From the NCBI GenBank assembly GCA_037974335.1, contig CM075760.1:40216603-40280602 (forward strand): a stretch of 64,000 nucleotides of DNA, read 5' to 3'. Positions 45,981-56,519 of the stretch are shown piece by piece (the first letter of the stretch is position 1; every line of letters starts with the position of its first letter). The translations under genes and the position numbers were made by a program. The stretch is from Prionace glauca. Its lineage: Eukaryota; Chordata; Chondrichthyes; Carcharhiniformes; Carcharhinidae. The notes beneath the pieces were generated by a model. That model was not told the origin of the DNA and made no database searches. It saw only the letters and a program-made list of their open reading frames with translations.

Positions 45981-46054
45981 TAAAACTTTGCACTGAGCGA
46001 ACCAAGAATCTTCTGATGCGTAGTCAGACGCGTTACCCATTGCGCCACATGGGA
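45981..46054 (-). pseudogene. tRNA-Arg(ACG) pseudogene
   Basis: D arm ('tggcgcaatgggtaacgc') and anticodon arm ('tctgactacgcatcaga', loop CTACGCA) match Arg(ACG), but the T arm and acceptor stem do not pair ('ggttcgctcagtgc'). Confidence 0.75.
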
Positions 46055-46315
46055 AAGTGGGATAGTTGTTACATATTAGCTCGACGTTTCGGAAGTTTCA
46101 GGCAGAAACATTGTGAAAAAGTTTGCGTTTACTTGTGAGGAAAAGGTCCATTATTGGGATTGTCTTTATTCATTTACGATCATCCCTAATTGCCCTTGAA
46201 TTGAGTAACAGCAGCTGAACGGGCTGGCAAATTCTCCTCTCGAATAGGACTTGGTGATAAATTTAAATGAAACGCCCTTCAGCCAATCCATCATCTGTAT
46301 TTGCAAATTAAAACA

Positions 46316-46387
46316 AGGCTCTGCCGAGATTTGAACTCGGATCGCTGGATTCAGAGTCCAGAGTGCTCACCATTACACCACAGAACC
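46316..46387 (-). tRNA. tRNA-Gln(CTG)
   Basis: Well-formed cloverleaf: acceptor GGTTCTG/CAGAGCC, D arm 'tggtgtaatggtgagca', anticodon loop CTCTGAA with CTG, T arm with 'gagttcaaatctc'. Followed on its strand by TTTT a few bases downstream, a Pol III stop. Confidence 0.95.
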
Positions 46388-46699
46388 CAACACATGCGCA
46401 GCGCCTCAAAATCGTGGATCAATACTTGTGCCAATTTGAACAGCAGGGAGAAATATCAGTCCCGTTGCACAATTATTCATATTTATATTTCCCTTGCTGG
46501 TTCCTCCTGTAAAAATGAGTAGGCTACTTTCCACTGCATTAAATTTCACTGTAACTGACCACATTCAAACACCAATGTTTGCATCGAACTGACATAAACC
46601 TTACTGCAGTAAATCCATTGAACAACATCAGCTTATCACAGCTCTGCTTTCATCACACTGGAAGTCAATGTGAAAATATGAACAATTTCAAATCTTAAC

Positions 46700-46852
46700 A
46701 GACAGGAAGGAGTGTTTAAGTGCGGACAATTGGCGCTGTGCACATTCCTGTAATCAGTATCTGGGAGAATCAGGCAGATGGGATCCTGGTGGTCTCGTGG
46801 TGAGGATTCATTGCTTTCAGATGTCGCAGACTGGCCTCGATATATGAAGATT
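46700..46852 (+). pseudogene. tRNA-Glu pseudogene with flank
   Basis: 'tcctggtggtctcgtggtga' and 'ggattcattgctttcag' at 46783-46820 resemble the Glu genes nearby, but the T arm is lost. The upstream flank 46715-46780 resembles 58425-58500. Confidence 0.6.
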
Positions 46853-47445
46853 TAATGCATTTTTTAACGTAAGAGTAAAAAGCTTTGGGGTTTTCCTTTA
46901 TCCAACTTGGCAAGGACTTCTCATGCCCCCTCCTAGCTCTCCGAAGCCCTATTTTTAACTCATTCCGAGTTAACTTGTAACCCTATATAGGTGTTATCAA
47001 GTGTTGACAGTGGAAGTTTGGCCTGGTGTAGCACTGGGTACCAGCTTTGAAGAAATGTAGCAACTGAAAGCTTTTGCAGAATGGCATGAGGCGTATTGTA
47101 GTGATATGGGTTGAGTGGAAGAAATAGTGTGCAAATAATTTGAACAAGTTTTAAGCGTGTTTAGACTGATGTGGTGAAAGCAGAGGCATTTTTGGGAGAG
47201 TGAGGCTGTGTGAGAGGGGCATTGTTGCAGAGTGCTTGTGTTTTGGAGGAAGGTTGAAAGTTTGAGATGCGGTTGTGAATGAAAGGAAGGTGTTAACAGC
47301 ATGAGAGACTTGTGCGATGTTGTGTGTGAGATTTGAGTGAGAGCATTTGTGGGCATTTGGGGAATGAAAGGACAAAATCAGGAAATTACAATGCTGCTGA
47401 GTGTGAAGGAAGAGAGAGCATGTGGGAATCTCACTAGCAAGAGCA

Positions 47446-47516
47446 GCATTGATGGTTCAGTGGTAGAATTCTCGCCTGCCACGCGGGAGGCCCGGGTTCG
47501 ATTCCCGGCCAATGCA
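47446..47516 (+). tRNA. tRNA-Gly(GCC)
   Basis: 71 bases; anticodon loop CTGCCAC; standard A and B boxes ('tggttcagtgg', 'ggttcgattcc'). Acceptor GCATTGA against CCAATGC has one A-C mismatch at the seventh pair; otherwise intact. Confidence 0.93.
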
Positions 47517-47899
47517 AAGTCCCTTCATTCTCTGTTCACTCTCTATATTGAAGCGAATATCCTGCTAAAATTAGGAGAAAACAAGGGGAAATATTAAATC
47601 TTGAGGGAAATGGATCGCAATGTTGTTATTGATGATTGAGTGGCAAGTACTGGATCGTTAGGCTACTTGTGGTTCGTTCCCTTGACTCCTTTTCAATTCC
47701 TCCCTGTGATAAGATACATGGATTTATTTTACCTGCCCGTTCATAGGAGGAAGGGAATAACCAACACTCTACAGCAGTGCTGAAGGATCAACGGAACTAA
47801 AGAGACTTGTATAGAATTGTAAACAGTGCCGTCATGCTGCAGTTCTGGAACAGGTTTTCGTCACACTAGTTTAGAATATACGTAACTGCTGTCGTCTCA

Positions 47900-47920
47900 G
47901 TCTCTGTGGCGCAATTGGTC

Positions 47921-47956
<36 letters not shown>

Positions 47957-47973
47957 GATACCACCCAGGGACG
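47900..47973 (+). tRNA. tRNA-Asn(GTT)
   Basis: Intact cloverleaf, 74 bases; acceptor GTCTCTG/CAGGGAC, anticodon stem TTCGG/CCGAA with loop CTGTTAA. Followed by ATTTTT. Parent-like copy of the degenerate locus at 49709. Confidence 0.95.
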
Positions 47974-48648
47974 GATTTTTGCTATTTTTCTCACTATCAG
48001 CATTCACGGGTAAACAGTTGCCTGCTTCAACTCAATCAAAAGTTTGGAACTACGAGAGAGAATTTGGCAGTGTACAAGCTGAGACATTGTATATACCTCT
48101 GATACTGTGCGTGCCCTTGTATCTTTCGAGTTACCAGGATCTCTATGTGTCTGCGCCTGAATCTTGGTGTATCTGAATCTAGTGTGCCCCTACATCTACA
48201 TGTGTCCATGAATCTGTGTATGCTCCCCTGTTTCTCTGTAGGCTCCAATAACCTGTGTGTGTGTGTGTGTGTGTATCCCTGTAAATGTCTAATTCTTTGT
48301 GCCTTTTTTAAGACTAAACCGTGAAAATGTCGGACAAACGAATTGCAGAGGGCAGAAATGTTTACCCACTAAGATTCTGAATTTGATTAACGTTTGGTAA
48401 CTGCATCGAATGTACAATTTGAAGTTTCAAATAATCCCAAATTCAATCTCCAGACATTATCTCCCAATGGGAAATGAAGAACACTGTTTATCTGCGGTGC
48501 CTGGTTATAAAAAGGGCGAATACACCAGCCGAGATCCTTCTACAAACTCCAATCTCGGACAATATCGTTCAGTATTCATATTTCAGTAACCGGTTCGCAG
48601 ACTCACAAGCACTAGCGCCTGCAGCCGCTGTTGACCGCCAGCAGATGG
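47974..48648. other. No gene; short (TG)n
   Basis: tRNA flank, a TG microsatellite at about 48255-48274 and unassigned DNA. Confidence 0.45.
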
Positions 48649-49145
48649 TGGTGTTGTATCATTTTAATCTCAAGGTTAGTGGAGCAGGTTTGAGGAGATA
48701 TTTGAGGAAAATGTATTTCCCTGTTTCCATGGAAAGAGAACAATCAGTAAAGCAATGGTATTAATGTCTCTGTCAGTAAGATTCAAAGGGAAATCTGGCC
48801 GAAGGATAGTGAATTTAATACTTGCATTCCTATTTACCTTCCCGCTAGTGAACATGTCGATTACCAGCTAATTATTGAATAACCTTACATTTTAGTGATT
48901 TAATGATTTGTCTATTTTATCATCCAGACATTATCAAATAATATTTCATTATAATTGGATACATGCCTCTTTTTCGCTGGATTTTCCATTCCTCGGCGCT
49001 CAGTTTTTTCCTTAATCCGTTCAGAAAATCCAGCCTGAACCCTGCCTCTATAATATGTTCTGTGTGTATGTAAATATAGTTCCTTGTTATAATTTTTGAC
49101 TTTAGCACAGTTCGAGACCTAACTCACTCTGATCTATAACACAAT
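48649..49145 (+). repeat. Inverted repeat, left arm
   Basis: Reverse complement of 56520-56992. Shared blocks include 'ggtgttgtatca', 'tttaatctcaaggttagtg', 'tccctgtttccatggaaa', 'tcattataattgga', 'gcctctata' and 'ctgatctataacaca'. Diverged, about 7.4 kb between the arms, which flank most of the tRNA cluster. Confidence 0.8.
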
Positions 49146-49169
49146 TTCATCCACACAATTATACTGCAC

Positions 49170-49640
49170 TTTTTAGTTAATATCCATCTATTCTTCTCAC
49201 TCGCTCTTTGTTCGATTCCATCTATTAGACACATTTGATAGAAAAACAATTAGTGAGAAAGTGTCTGCTTTATTCGTGATACACGGGTGTGTTCAGTAGT
49301 GCATGACATAGAGCCTCGCACAATAATATCTGAGATGGAGCCTAATGTAACGTAAGTGGATTCTTGACTAAGTAATAATAGTCTAGAGACGATGACTTGT
49401 AGCATTTATCATGGCATGTCTATATGTATTAATAAATGAAGCGGCATGTAATGTAATGTAAACAGTGCAAAGTCTATTGCAATAATGATTCAAATGAGTC
49501 AAACGCAGTATATAAAGAGACATGGCCTAGTGCATTACTGTACAAGACTGCACCAAATGTGTGATTGTAGTGAACACTGCCATGAACAGTCATAAATGAG
49601 ACAAGGTTAATTGTAGCCGTTTTCGAAGCACAGCCCAGTG
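49170..49640 (+). repeat. Copy of the 890-1310 block with ~30 bp tandem units
   Basis: Matches the block 48 kb upstream (see there). The ~30 bp units continue to about 49640 ('aaagagacatggcctagtgc'). Confidence 0.65.
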
Positions 49641-49708
49641 CATTAATAATGAAATTAAGCTTCAGATTGCGTGATCATTGGTTACAAACTGGTTCAGCTG
49701 CTGTCTTA

Positions 49709-49782
49709 GTCTCTGTAGCGCAATTGGTCAGCGCGTTTGGCTATTAACGGAAAGGTTGGTGGTTCGAGACCACCCAAAGTCG
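49709..49782 (+). pseudogene. tRNA-Asn(ATT anticodon) pseudogene
   Basis: Copy of the Asn gene at 47900 including flanks ('atcagcattcacggttaaac'). The anticodon position reads ATT. The acceptor has two mismatches, and the anticodon stem TTTGG/CGGAA has a G-G clash and a G-U pair. Confidence 0.8.
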
Positions 49783-50083
49783 GAATTTTACTATTTCCTC
49801 ACCATCAGCATTCACGGTTAAACAGTTACCTGTTGGCAATGGGTCCGTGGGTGCCAATAAAAAATAGCTGTGAATTGTTCCCGGCTGTACTGTTATCTAG
49901 TATTACCAACATTATTTAATGACGATTGACTTCAAACATATTACATATAACATTTTATATATATATAGATATCTGTACACTATTTCATGTATATATATCG
50001 TGTGTATATATATGTGTGCTTCCATTATACCTTTAAACATAAAAAAAACTGAAAAATGAGCTATTGGCTGAGCATTTGTTCCA
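49783..50083. other. No gene; AT-rich
   Basis: Contains an impure (TA)n tract at about 49955-50025. Confidence 0.5.
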
Positions 50084-50290
50084 ATTCCACATCCCTGCTT
50101 CCATTCATTCCTGGACAGATCATAAATCTGTTTAACCCAAACTGAAATGTGTTCAATGACGGAGCATCAACACCCTCTGGAGTAGAGAATTCCCAAGATT
50201 CACCAGCCTTTGAGTGAAGCAATTTCTCCTCATCTCAGTCCTGAATCATCAGCGCCTTATCCTGAGATTGTGTCTATGTCGAAATAAAAC
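50084..50290 (-). repeat. LINE-type 3' fragment, minus strand
   Basis: 'aaatctgtttaacccaaact', 'agcatcaacaccctctggag', 'gagtgaagcaatttctcctc'. The same element is at 52380-52640. Confidence 0.65.
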
Positions 50291-50339
50291 TAAAGGTGGG
50301 TGACTCATGGATGAAGTAATAGTTTGAAACCAGCTGGCT

Positions 50340-50411
50340 TCCCTGGTGGTCTAGTGGTTAGGATTCGGCGCTTTCACCGCCGCGGCCCGGGTTCGATGTC
50401 CGGTCAGGGAA
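50340..50411 (+). tRNA. tRNA-Glu(TTC)
   Basis: 72 bases, acceptor TCCCTGG/TCAGGGA, anticodon stem CGGCG/CGCCG, loop CTTTCAC with TTC. The T arm reads 'ggttcgatgtccgg' in place of the usual 'ggttcgattcccgg', leaving one G-U pair; probably functional. Followed at a distance by a flank shared with 51399 and 59021. Confidence 0.9.
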
Positions 50412-50831
50412 TGTAGATTTATTGCTGTACAACAATCCTATGTTACTTCCCGGTCTGCACCAGTTCTGTCGGAATCAGTATCAGGGAGATTTCCTCTTTA
50501 GTATCTGAATTGGAAATGTCACATTTAAAGAACAAATGAAAAAGGGAGCGACAGATTACAAAGCGCTGATGATACAAATGCTGAGATTATTCGAAGAAAG
50601 ATGAAAATGATGCATTAATGAATGGGTAGAAATCATTGCTCCCTTAGATATTTGCGAGACGAATGCTTTTAAATGTTGATGTTGGGGATAAGATGTACAA
50701 TCAGCTTGAAAGTAACGGTTATCTTCCTGAATTCAGTGACATGGGCTCTCAGTCTAACCATCGGAACCTGCAGCAACACAGCGCAGTTGAACATTGCAGA
50801 CAGGCAGATTTGCTCCATTAGTTTCCCAGTT

Positions 50832-50902
50832 GTTTCTGTAGTGTAGTGGTTATCACGTCCGCCTCACGCGAAAGGTCCCCGGTTCGAAACCGGGCAGGAA
50901 CA
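50832..50902 (+). pseudogene. tRNA-Val(CAC) with a shortened anticodon loop
   Basis: Acceptor and T arm are intact ('ggttcgaaacc'), but the anticodon loop has five bases (CTCAC) rather than seven, from loss of one AC in CACAC. One stem mismatch as well. Unlikely to serve in translation although the Pol III boxes remain. Confidence 0.8.
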
Positions 50903-51034
50903 CTCATTATACTGTAAGTGAACTGGAGGAAAAGGCGCACATTTCACAGAAGAATCACATGACGAAAACGACACTGCGCACACTCCTGCATTCAATCTTA
51001 CAACAGCAGTAAGGATCAAAATTTCAACCCATTT

Positions 51035-51108
51035 CACTCGCGTTGGGATTCGAACCCACACCTCCACGGAGATTGGAGCCTTAGACCGCTCGGACATACA
51101 ACCACATT
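51035..51108 (-). pseudogene. tRNA-Leu pseudogene lacking the anticodon arm
   Basis: On the minus strand: 'gtccgagcggtctaaggc' (D arm), then directly 'tccaatctccgtggagg' (variable arm), then 'gtgggttcgaatcccaa' (T arm). The anticodon arm is missing and the acceptor does not pair. Confidence 0.8.
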
Positions 51109-51356
51109 GACATATGTCACAATCATATTATTTAATGGAAATGTTACTGAAATTCTTTTGAAGAAATGGAGTTGGGAAAGGCCATCGGGAGGATTGAGCC
51201 TGATCCTTCTCTGAATCAGGTCAGCCTGAACTGTGTAACAAACAGAAATCATCTCACTTTAGAAACACAATTAGCTGCACTGAAGGGACACCATCATTTA
51301 AACTGCCCTTAAGCTCGTCGTTTCTTAATTTCCTGTTGCTCTGATTTTTGAAGGGA

Positions 51357-51398
51357 AGTAATAGACATAGAACCCTAGAACCCTACAGTGCAGAAACA
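51357..51398 (-). repeat. SINE tail fragment, minus strand
   Basis: 'agaaccctagaaccctacag' followed by 'tgcagaaacagg' is the reversed SINE 3' end. It abuts the broken tRNA-Glu copy. Confidence 0.75.
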
Positions 51399-51443
51399 GG
51401 CGCTTTCACCGCCGCGGCCCGGGTTCGATTCCCGGTCAGGGAA
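51399..51443 (+). pseudogene. 5'-truncated tRNA-Glu(TTC)
   Basis: Keeps the anticodon arm and an intact T arm but has lost the acceptor 5' strand and D arm at the SINE junction. It opens a 520 bp block duplicated from 50367-50902. Confidence 0.88.
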
Positions 51444-51849
51444 TGTAGATTTATTGTTGTACAACAATCCTGTGTTACTTCCCGGTCTGTACCAGTTCTG
51501 TCGGAATCAGTATCAGGGAGATTTCCTTTTCAGTATCTGAATTGGAAATGTCACATTTAAAGAACAAAGAAGTACGGGAGCGACAGGATACAAAATGCGG
51601 ATGATTATTGGAAGAAAGATGAAAATGATGTGTTAATGAATGGGTAGAAATCATTGCTCCCTTAGATATTTGCGAGACGAACGCTTTTAAATGTTGGTGT
51701 TGGGGATAAGTTGTACAATCAGCTTGAAAGTAACGGTTATCTTCCTGAATTCAGTGACATGGGCTCTCAGTCTAACCATCGGAACCTGCAGCAACACAGC
51801 GCAGTTGAACATTGAAGACAGGCAGGTTTGCTCTACCCTGTTTCCAGCT

Positions 51850-51920
51850 GTTTCTGTAGTGTAGTGGTTATCACACTCGCCTCACACGCGCAAGGTCACC
51901 TGATCGAATCCGGGCAGGAC
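51850..51920 (+). pseudogene. tRNA-Val(CAC) pseudogene, second copy
   Basis: Keeps a seven-base anticodon loop (CTCACAC) lost by the first copy, but the T arm is damaged ('tgatcgaatcc'). Confidence 0.8.
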
Positions 51921-51939
51921 TTTTGATTAAGCTTTCTCA

Positions 51940-52200
51940 TGTCGGGGAAGGGAAAATTGTTTGATTTCAGTTTGTTGCTTAACATTATCTGAACCTCGGT
52001 GTTAAAGACATGTTATCATTGTTCTGATTTCACCCTCAAATGTTTTCTATGAAATAAAGTGCACTGAGGGGAAAGTTCGATTTTGACACCGAGCATTTAT
52101 TCGCATCTCGTTCAGTCCCCAACAGAATTTAATGGGTTTCTAGGTGCAGACTTATATGGTTATTCACCATCTGAAATATCTGATAGTAGTGTGAGCTCAA
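51940..52200 (+). repeat. Third copy of the 45340-45760 repeat
   Basis: See 45340-45760; contains 'gttcgattttgacacc', also seen at 45473. Confidence 0.6.
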
Positions 52201-52379
52201 AAAGACCGAAACTAGTGATACTGGAAGTGTTTGCAGTCTCGATGTTGTGCTACTTGTTATAATTCACACTCAGTTACTCGTTTGAAAAGAATCATATTGA
52301 ACTCGGAAACTTAACTCCACATCTGTTTCAAGCCCTGCTGAGAAATTCCAGTCCTTCCTGTTTTTATTCTAACAGGAAT

Positions 52380-52860
52380 CATAGGAGGAGGAGCAGGCCA
52401 TTCGGTCCAACGAGATTTCCACCATTCAATACCATCATGGCTGATATTGGGATACAACTTAGTTTTTCCACCAGCTCCCCAGATCCCTGAATTCTCTAAG
52501 AGATCAGAAACCTGTTTATCCCAACCTTAAATGTGCTCGATGATGGGGCATACGTCACTGTCAGGCACAGAAAATATCAAAGATTCTTGCCCTTTGAGTG
52601 AAGTAATTTCTCCTTATCTTACCCTAAATGACCAGCCGGTGATCTGTGCCGCAGGGGGTTAGATTCCCGACCAGCAGAGAGAAAGAAAATCTCTCAGCCT
52701 CCATCCTATCAAACCGAATCAGCACTGTGTAAGTTTAAATAGATCACCGCTTATTCTTCTAAACTCCAGAGAATTTCATCACAGGACAACTCACTGACCC
52801 CAGGGAGCAATCTGGTGAACCTTCTCTTTACCGTATCTAATGCAAAGCATATCCATTTTT
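52380..52860 (-). repeat. LINE-type 3' region, minus strand
   Basis: 'aggagcaggccattcggtcc', 'attcaataccatcatggctg', 'agtgaagtaatttctcctta', 'cagggagcaatctggtgaac': reversed non-LTR 3' sequence. Confidence 0.7.
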
Positions 52861-53247
52861 AAATGTGACTGTCACATCTGCGCAGAATATTGAACCTGGT
52901 TTCCACAAAATCCTGTTTAACAGGAGAAACACCTCGTTATTTTTAAACTCCAGTCTGCCAGCAATAAGAACAAAATGTAATTCTCATTCCAATTATCAGC
53001 TGCACCAACACACTAACTTTATACATTCCTTGTACAAACGCATCTACTCTATTCTTAATATCAACATTTATATTTATCAGCTCGTCAAATATGTTCTGCT
53101 CTTTCGATTTCTTCTCCCAAAGAAGAATATCGTTTTGCTTTCCAAAATGGCACCTGATCTGCCCCTCCACTCATAAGAACACTCTGTTTCCCTTCTGAGT
53201 ACGACTTACCTTTTTCCCAGAGTATGTATGAGCTAACCTTTGCCTGG
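52861..53247. other. No gene seen
   Basis: AT-rich DNA; the 103-codon frame at 52865 has no recognisable domain. Confidence 0.45.
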
Positions 53248-53320
53248 AGGCTCCAGCGAGAATTGAACTCGCGACCCGTGGTTTACAAGACCAGTGCTCT
53301 AACCACTGAGCTATGGAGCC
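53248..53320 (-). tRNA. tRNA-Thr(TGT)
   Basis: 73 bases with discriminator; acceptor GGCTCCA/TGGAGCC, loop CTTGTAA, T arm GCGAG/CTCGC. One C-C mismatch at the outer anticodon-stem pair; otherwise sound. Confidence 0.93.
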
Positions 53321-53639
53321 AAATGCTGCGAACTCCTTGCGGTACGAGTAATATTATCGGTGGATTGAGGAGCAGGATGGGGTTTGAGGTGGGGGGTTTT
53401 TGATGAATGTGGAAATGTCTGAGGTGGAGAGCAGAAAGTTAAAAGACGCAACTTGGAAGTGACGAGATTTGACATGTGTGCTGTGTGTGTATCTGACATG
53501 TATGTTCTGTATATGACATGTATGTTCTTTAGAGTTTATCGTTAGTGTTACAACTCTGACTTCTCCAGCTCCGAGGCCAGTTCATCCAGCCGGAAGATTT
53601 AGATGTTGTTCCCTTCACAGACGCTGTGGGGCGACTGAT

Positions 53640-54265
53640 TTCTGCGTTTCTCCTGAGAGGAGAGATTCAGTGGGATGAGTCTGTTCGCTCTGGAGTTCAG
53701 AATAATCAGAGATGATCTTATTGAAACATCTGAAACTGGGAAACAGTGTGACATGAAAACCTTGAGAAGGTTTTTCCCCCCGCCCCCTCCCCTGGCTAAA
53801 TTGTTACGAACCAAAAAAAAGAAGGTGAATGATGTGAGAGGAGTTTGGAATGCTTGGGAAAGGTGAAGCTCAGAATTGAAAGATGTGAATGATCTAATTG
53901 ATGATTGAGAGGGATGGATAGAAACTTTGGGGATTCTGCCTCAGCAGGACTAGAGGGCACAGCCTCAAAATAAGGGGGGGGGGGGTGCAGTTTAGAACGG
54001 AGTTGAGGAGGAACTTCTTCACTCAAAGGGTGGTGAATCTCTGGAATTCTCTGCCCGTTGAAGTGGTGGAGGCTGCCTCGCTAAATATATTTAAGACACG
54101 GGTAGATAGGTTTTTGGTAGGCAAGGGGATTAAGAGTTATGGGGAGAAAGCGGGAAAGTGGAACTGAGCCACTTCAGATCAGCCGTGATCTTATTGAATG
54201 GCGGGGCAGACTCAAGGGGCTAGATGGCCTACTCCTGCTCCTATTTCTTATGTTCTTATGATTCA
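53640..54265 (+). mobile_element. CR1-like LINE fragments
   Basis: A diverged piece at 53640-53740 ('gagttcagaataatcagaga') and a cleaner 3' end at 53935-54260 ('RTELRRNFFTQRVVNLWNSL' reading, 3' UTR 'gatcagccgtgatcttattg', TTCTTATG tail). A G9 run at 53978. Confidence 0.85.
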
Positions 54266-54359
54266 TTGTAAACTGAAATCTGAACAAACTGAGACACCAA
54301 ATGGAAAAGCCATATTTTCTCTATGCATTTCAGGTTAAGGAACGGACTGTAGGCTATGT

Positions 54360-54432
54360 GCCCGGCTAGCTCAGTCGGTAGAGCATGAGACTCTTAATCT
54401 CAGGGTCGTGGGTTCGAGCCCCACGTTGGGCG
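54360..54432 (+). tRNA. tRNA-Lys(CTT)
   Basis: Intact: acceptor GCCCGGC/GTTGGGC, D arm 'tagctcagtcggtagagca', loop CTCTTAA, T arm GTGGG/CCCAC. A T-run at 54439 serves as Pol III terminator. Confidence 0.96.
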
Positions 54433-54439
54433 TTAATGT

Positions 54440-55400
54440 TTTTTTAGACTTTACCTCATTCCTGGGTGAATTCCAGATCTCCCATCCCCCAGAAATGTCA
54501 CGACTCAAACTCAGTCCCTCTCTCCTTTCTACCTTGTTCATTTCACAGTTGTGAAAGAAAACTGCCTCCAGATCACTGGAAAGCGGTGAGTTTAGCGCTG
54601 AACTCAGCGAGAGATTTTGTTCTCATTTATTAGGAGATTTAAACCCAGATCTGCGAGATTGTGTCACTGGAAACAACAATCATCTCCATTGTAATTCAAT
54701 CACTTCAGCCTTCCATCCGATAAAAAATACTATTTGTTTTTTCCTCCTCTCTCTCCCTATTTTCCTTGATTCTGTACTTGTTTGTAAACCATTAAAGCAT
54801 CAATTTCTTCCAGTTAGGGTCAAAGGTCAGCAACCTGTATCATTCCCTCTCTTTCCCTCCACAGAAACTGTTGAAACTGATGAATCTTCCAGCATTTTCC
54901 GTTTTGAGGTGGGATTTGCAGCAACTAAAATTCCTTCTTTTGGATCACAGTGGATCACTTTTCTGTGACTGAACCATAACTGTCTCAATGGTTAAAGGGC
55001 TGAGGTTTTAAATAATAAGAGCCCCGAATATGTCACCCTGTCTGACATGAAATGAAACAACATGAAAATGTTTAATTATTTCATAAAATGCTGCTAACAC
55101 AATATAGATTTCAATGTCAGTATTTGTTGTCCATCCCTATTTCCCACTGAACTAACTATGTTGTTGGGCCGTTTCAGAGGGCAGTTTAGACTCAATTCCA
55201 TTGCCTCACATTCTCTCTCCAGAGATGCCGTCATGCCTGGTGAGATTTTCCAGCATTTTAAGTTTTTTAAGTTCCAGCATCTGCAGTAATTTGCTGTCGG
55301 CTGAAGGAGTCATTCCTGTTCTATCAAAACAATTTTTGTTCCTCGACAAGCCGTTCTGGAGAATTTGAAAAACGCTGAAATGTACCGGTCAGATTAAGGC
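54440..55400. other. No gene; repeat fragments
   Basis: Holds interspersed repeat fragments at 54860-54910 and 55100-55300 ('gatttgcagcaactaa', 'gttccagcatctgcagtaat') and nothing else supported. Confidence 0.45.
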
Positions 55401-55414
55401 TGCTATTCGCATCT

Positions 55415-55486
55415 TCCCTGGTGGTCTAGTGGTTAGGATTCGGCGCTCTCACCGCCGCGGCCCGGGTTCGATTCCCGGTCAGGGAA
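55415..55486 (+). tRNA. tRNA-Glu(CTC)
   Basis: Perfect cloverleaf identical in form to vertebrate Glu(CTC); loop CTCTCAC, acceptor TCCCTGG/TCAGGGA, B box 'ggttcgattcc'. Flanks differ from the Glu(TTC) copies, so it is not part of that recent duplication. Confidence 0.97.
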
Positions 55487-55499
55487 TGCAGGTTTTGTT

Positions 55500-56400
55500 G
55501 CTGCCGATCAGCCCAAGATTTAGGAGGGGCTGAAATTCCTTCCCGATGGAAAACAGGAGCGATCATTGTGTCAGTTTGAACTACCTGGAGAAACAAAATA
55601 AACCCATTGGCCCAATCCCGGCAATTTATAATTTCATTCCCCTTGCTGCTTCCTCCTGTCAAAATGAATAATAATACATTCTACTCCACTACATTTCACT
55701 GCAGCTCACCATACTCAAAGATCATTCGCAGCCTCTGCCTCTTCTATAGCTTCTTGTGGGAAAACTGCTGAACAACATGAGCTTTTCACAGTTCTGCTGT
55801 GATATCTGAGATTTGTATCTCATTGATCATCATTACTGTCTCCATTGCTTAATCCCAGGTCACTGTCACTACAGATATAGTCACACAGTCATTCTATCAT
55901 CTGCAGCAAATGATATTCCCTTCCTTTGCTTTCACATACATTCACCTCCAGAAACTGGTTACACGGTGAGTATAATGTTCTGTTTAGCTGACAGTTTATC
56001 ATCAATCCTGTTCCAGAATGGAGTAGCACCGTGTCAAAGTGGGTGGGAGTTGGTGACTCCACCAATTCTGAAAGCTCACTGAACCCCTGCGTATTTAGCC
56101 CCCCCTCTCACCCTCCATCGCTCCAACTCATTGATAAATGTCACTATTAAAACTAATGATGAGGAACTGAAGACGTGGAATCGAGATTAATAAATGGTGT
56201 TGGGAAGCGGCCGGGGGTGGGAGTTTGGAGTTTGTGGAGGGTGGAGGTGGAGGGGGGGGGGGAGGGAGACGTTGGGGGGAGGGGCGCGGAGGGCATGGGA
56301 AATTATGATGGATACTGAGATGATAATGTCCAAGAAATGCTAGCCCCAAACTCCCATTGAATTACATTCAAATTCAGATTAAAGCTCGGAACAGAAAATT
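55500..56400. other. No gene; G-rich tract
   Basis: Unassigned DNA with a strongly G-rich run at 56210-56290 (several G5-G11 tracts on the + strand). Confidence 0.5.
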
Positions 56401-56416
56401 GGATTGTCTGCGATTA

Positions 56417-56444
56417 CACTGTCGAATGTCAGCATTCGACAGTG
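56417..56444. other. Perfect 12 bp hairpin
   Basis: CACTGTCGAATG, loop TCAG, CATTCGACAGTG. Located just outside the right inverted-repeat arm. Confidence 0.8.
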
Positions 56445-56519
56445 AGATTGGTATAATGAGCTAATAACTCAAATCAGTGCACAGTAATCATTTTGAGACT
56501 CTCATGCAATTTACAGTCT

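Larger units (their letters stand above)
51399..51920 (+). repeat. Tandem duplicate of the Glu-Val interval
   Basis: Nearly identical to 50367-50902 ('ttactgctccc..tagatatttgcgagacga', 'cagcttgaaagtaacggtta', 'gcaacacagcgcagttgaac'), about 1.03 kb apart. Few differences, so a recent duplication by local standards. Confidence 0.9.
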
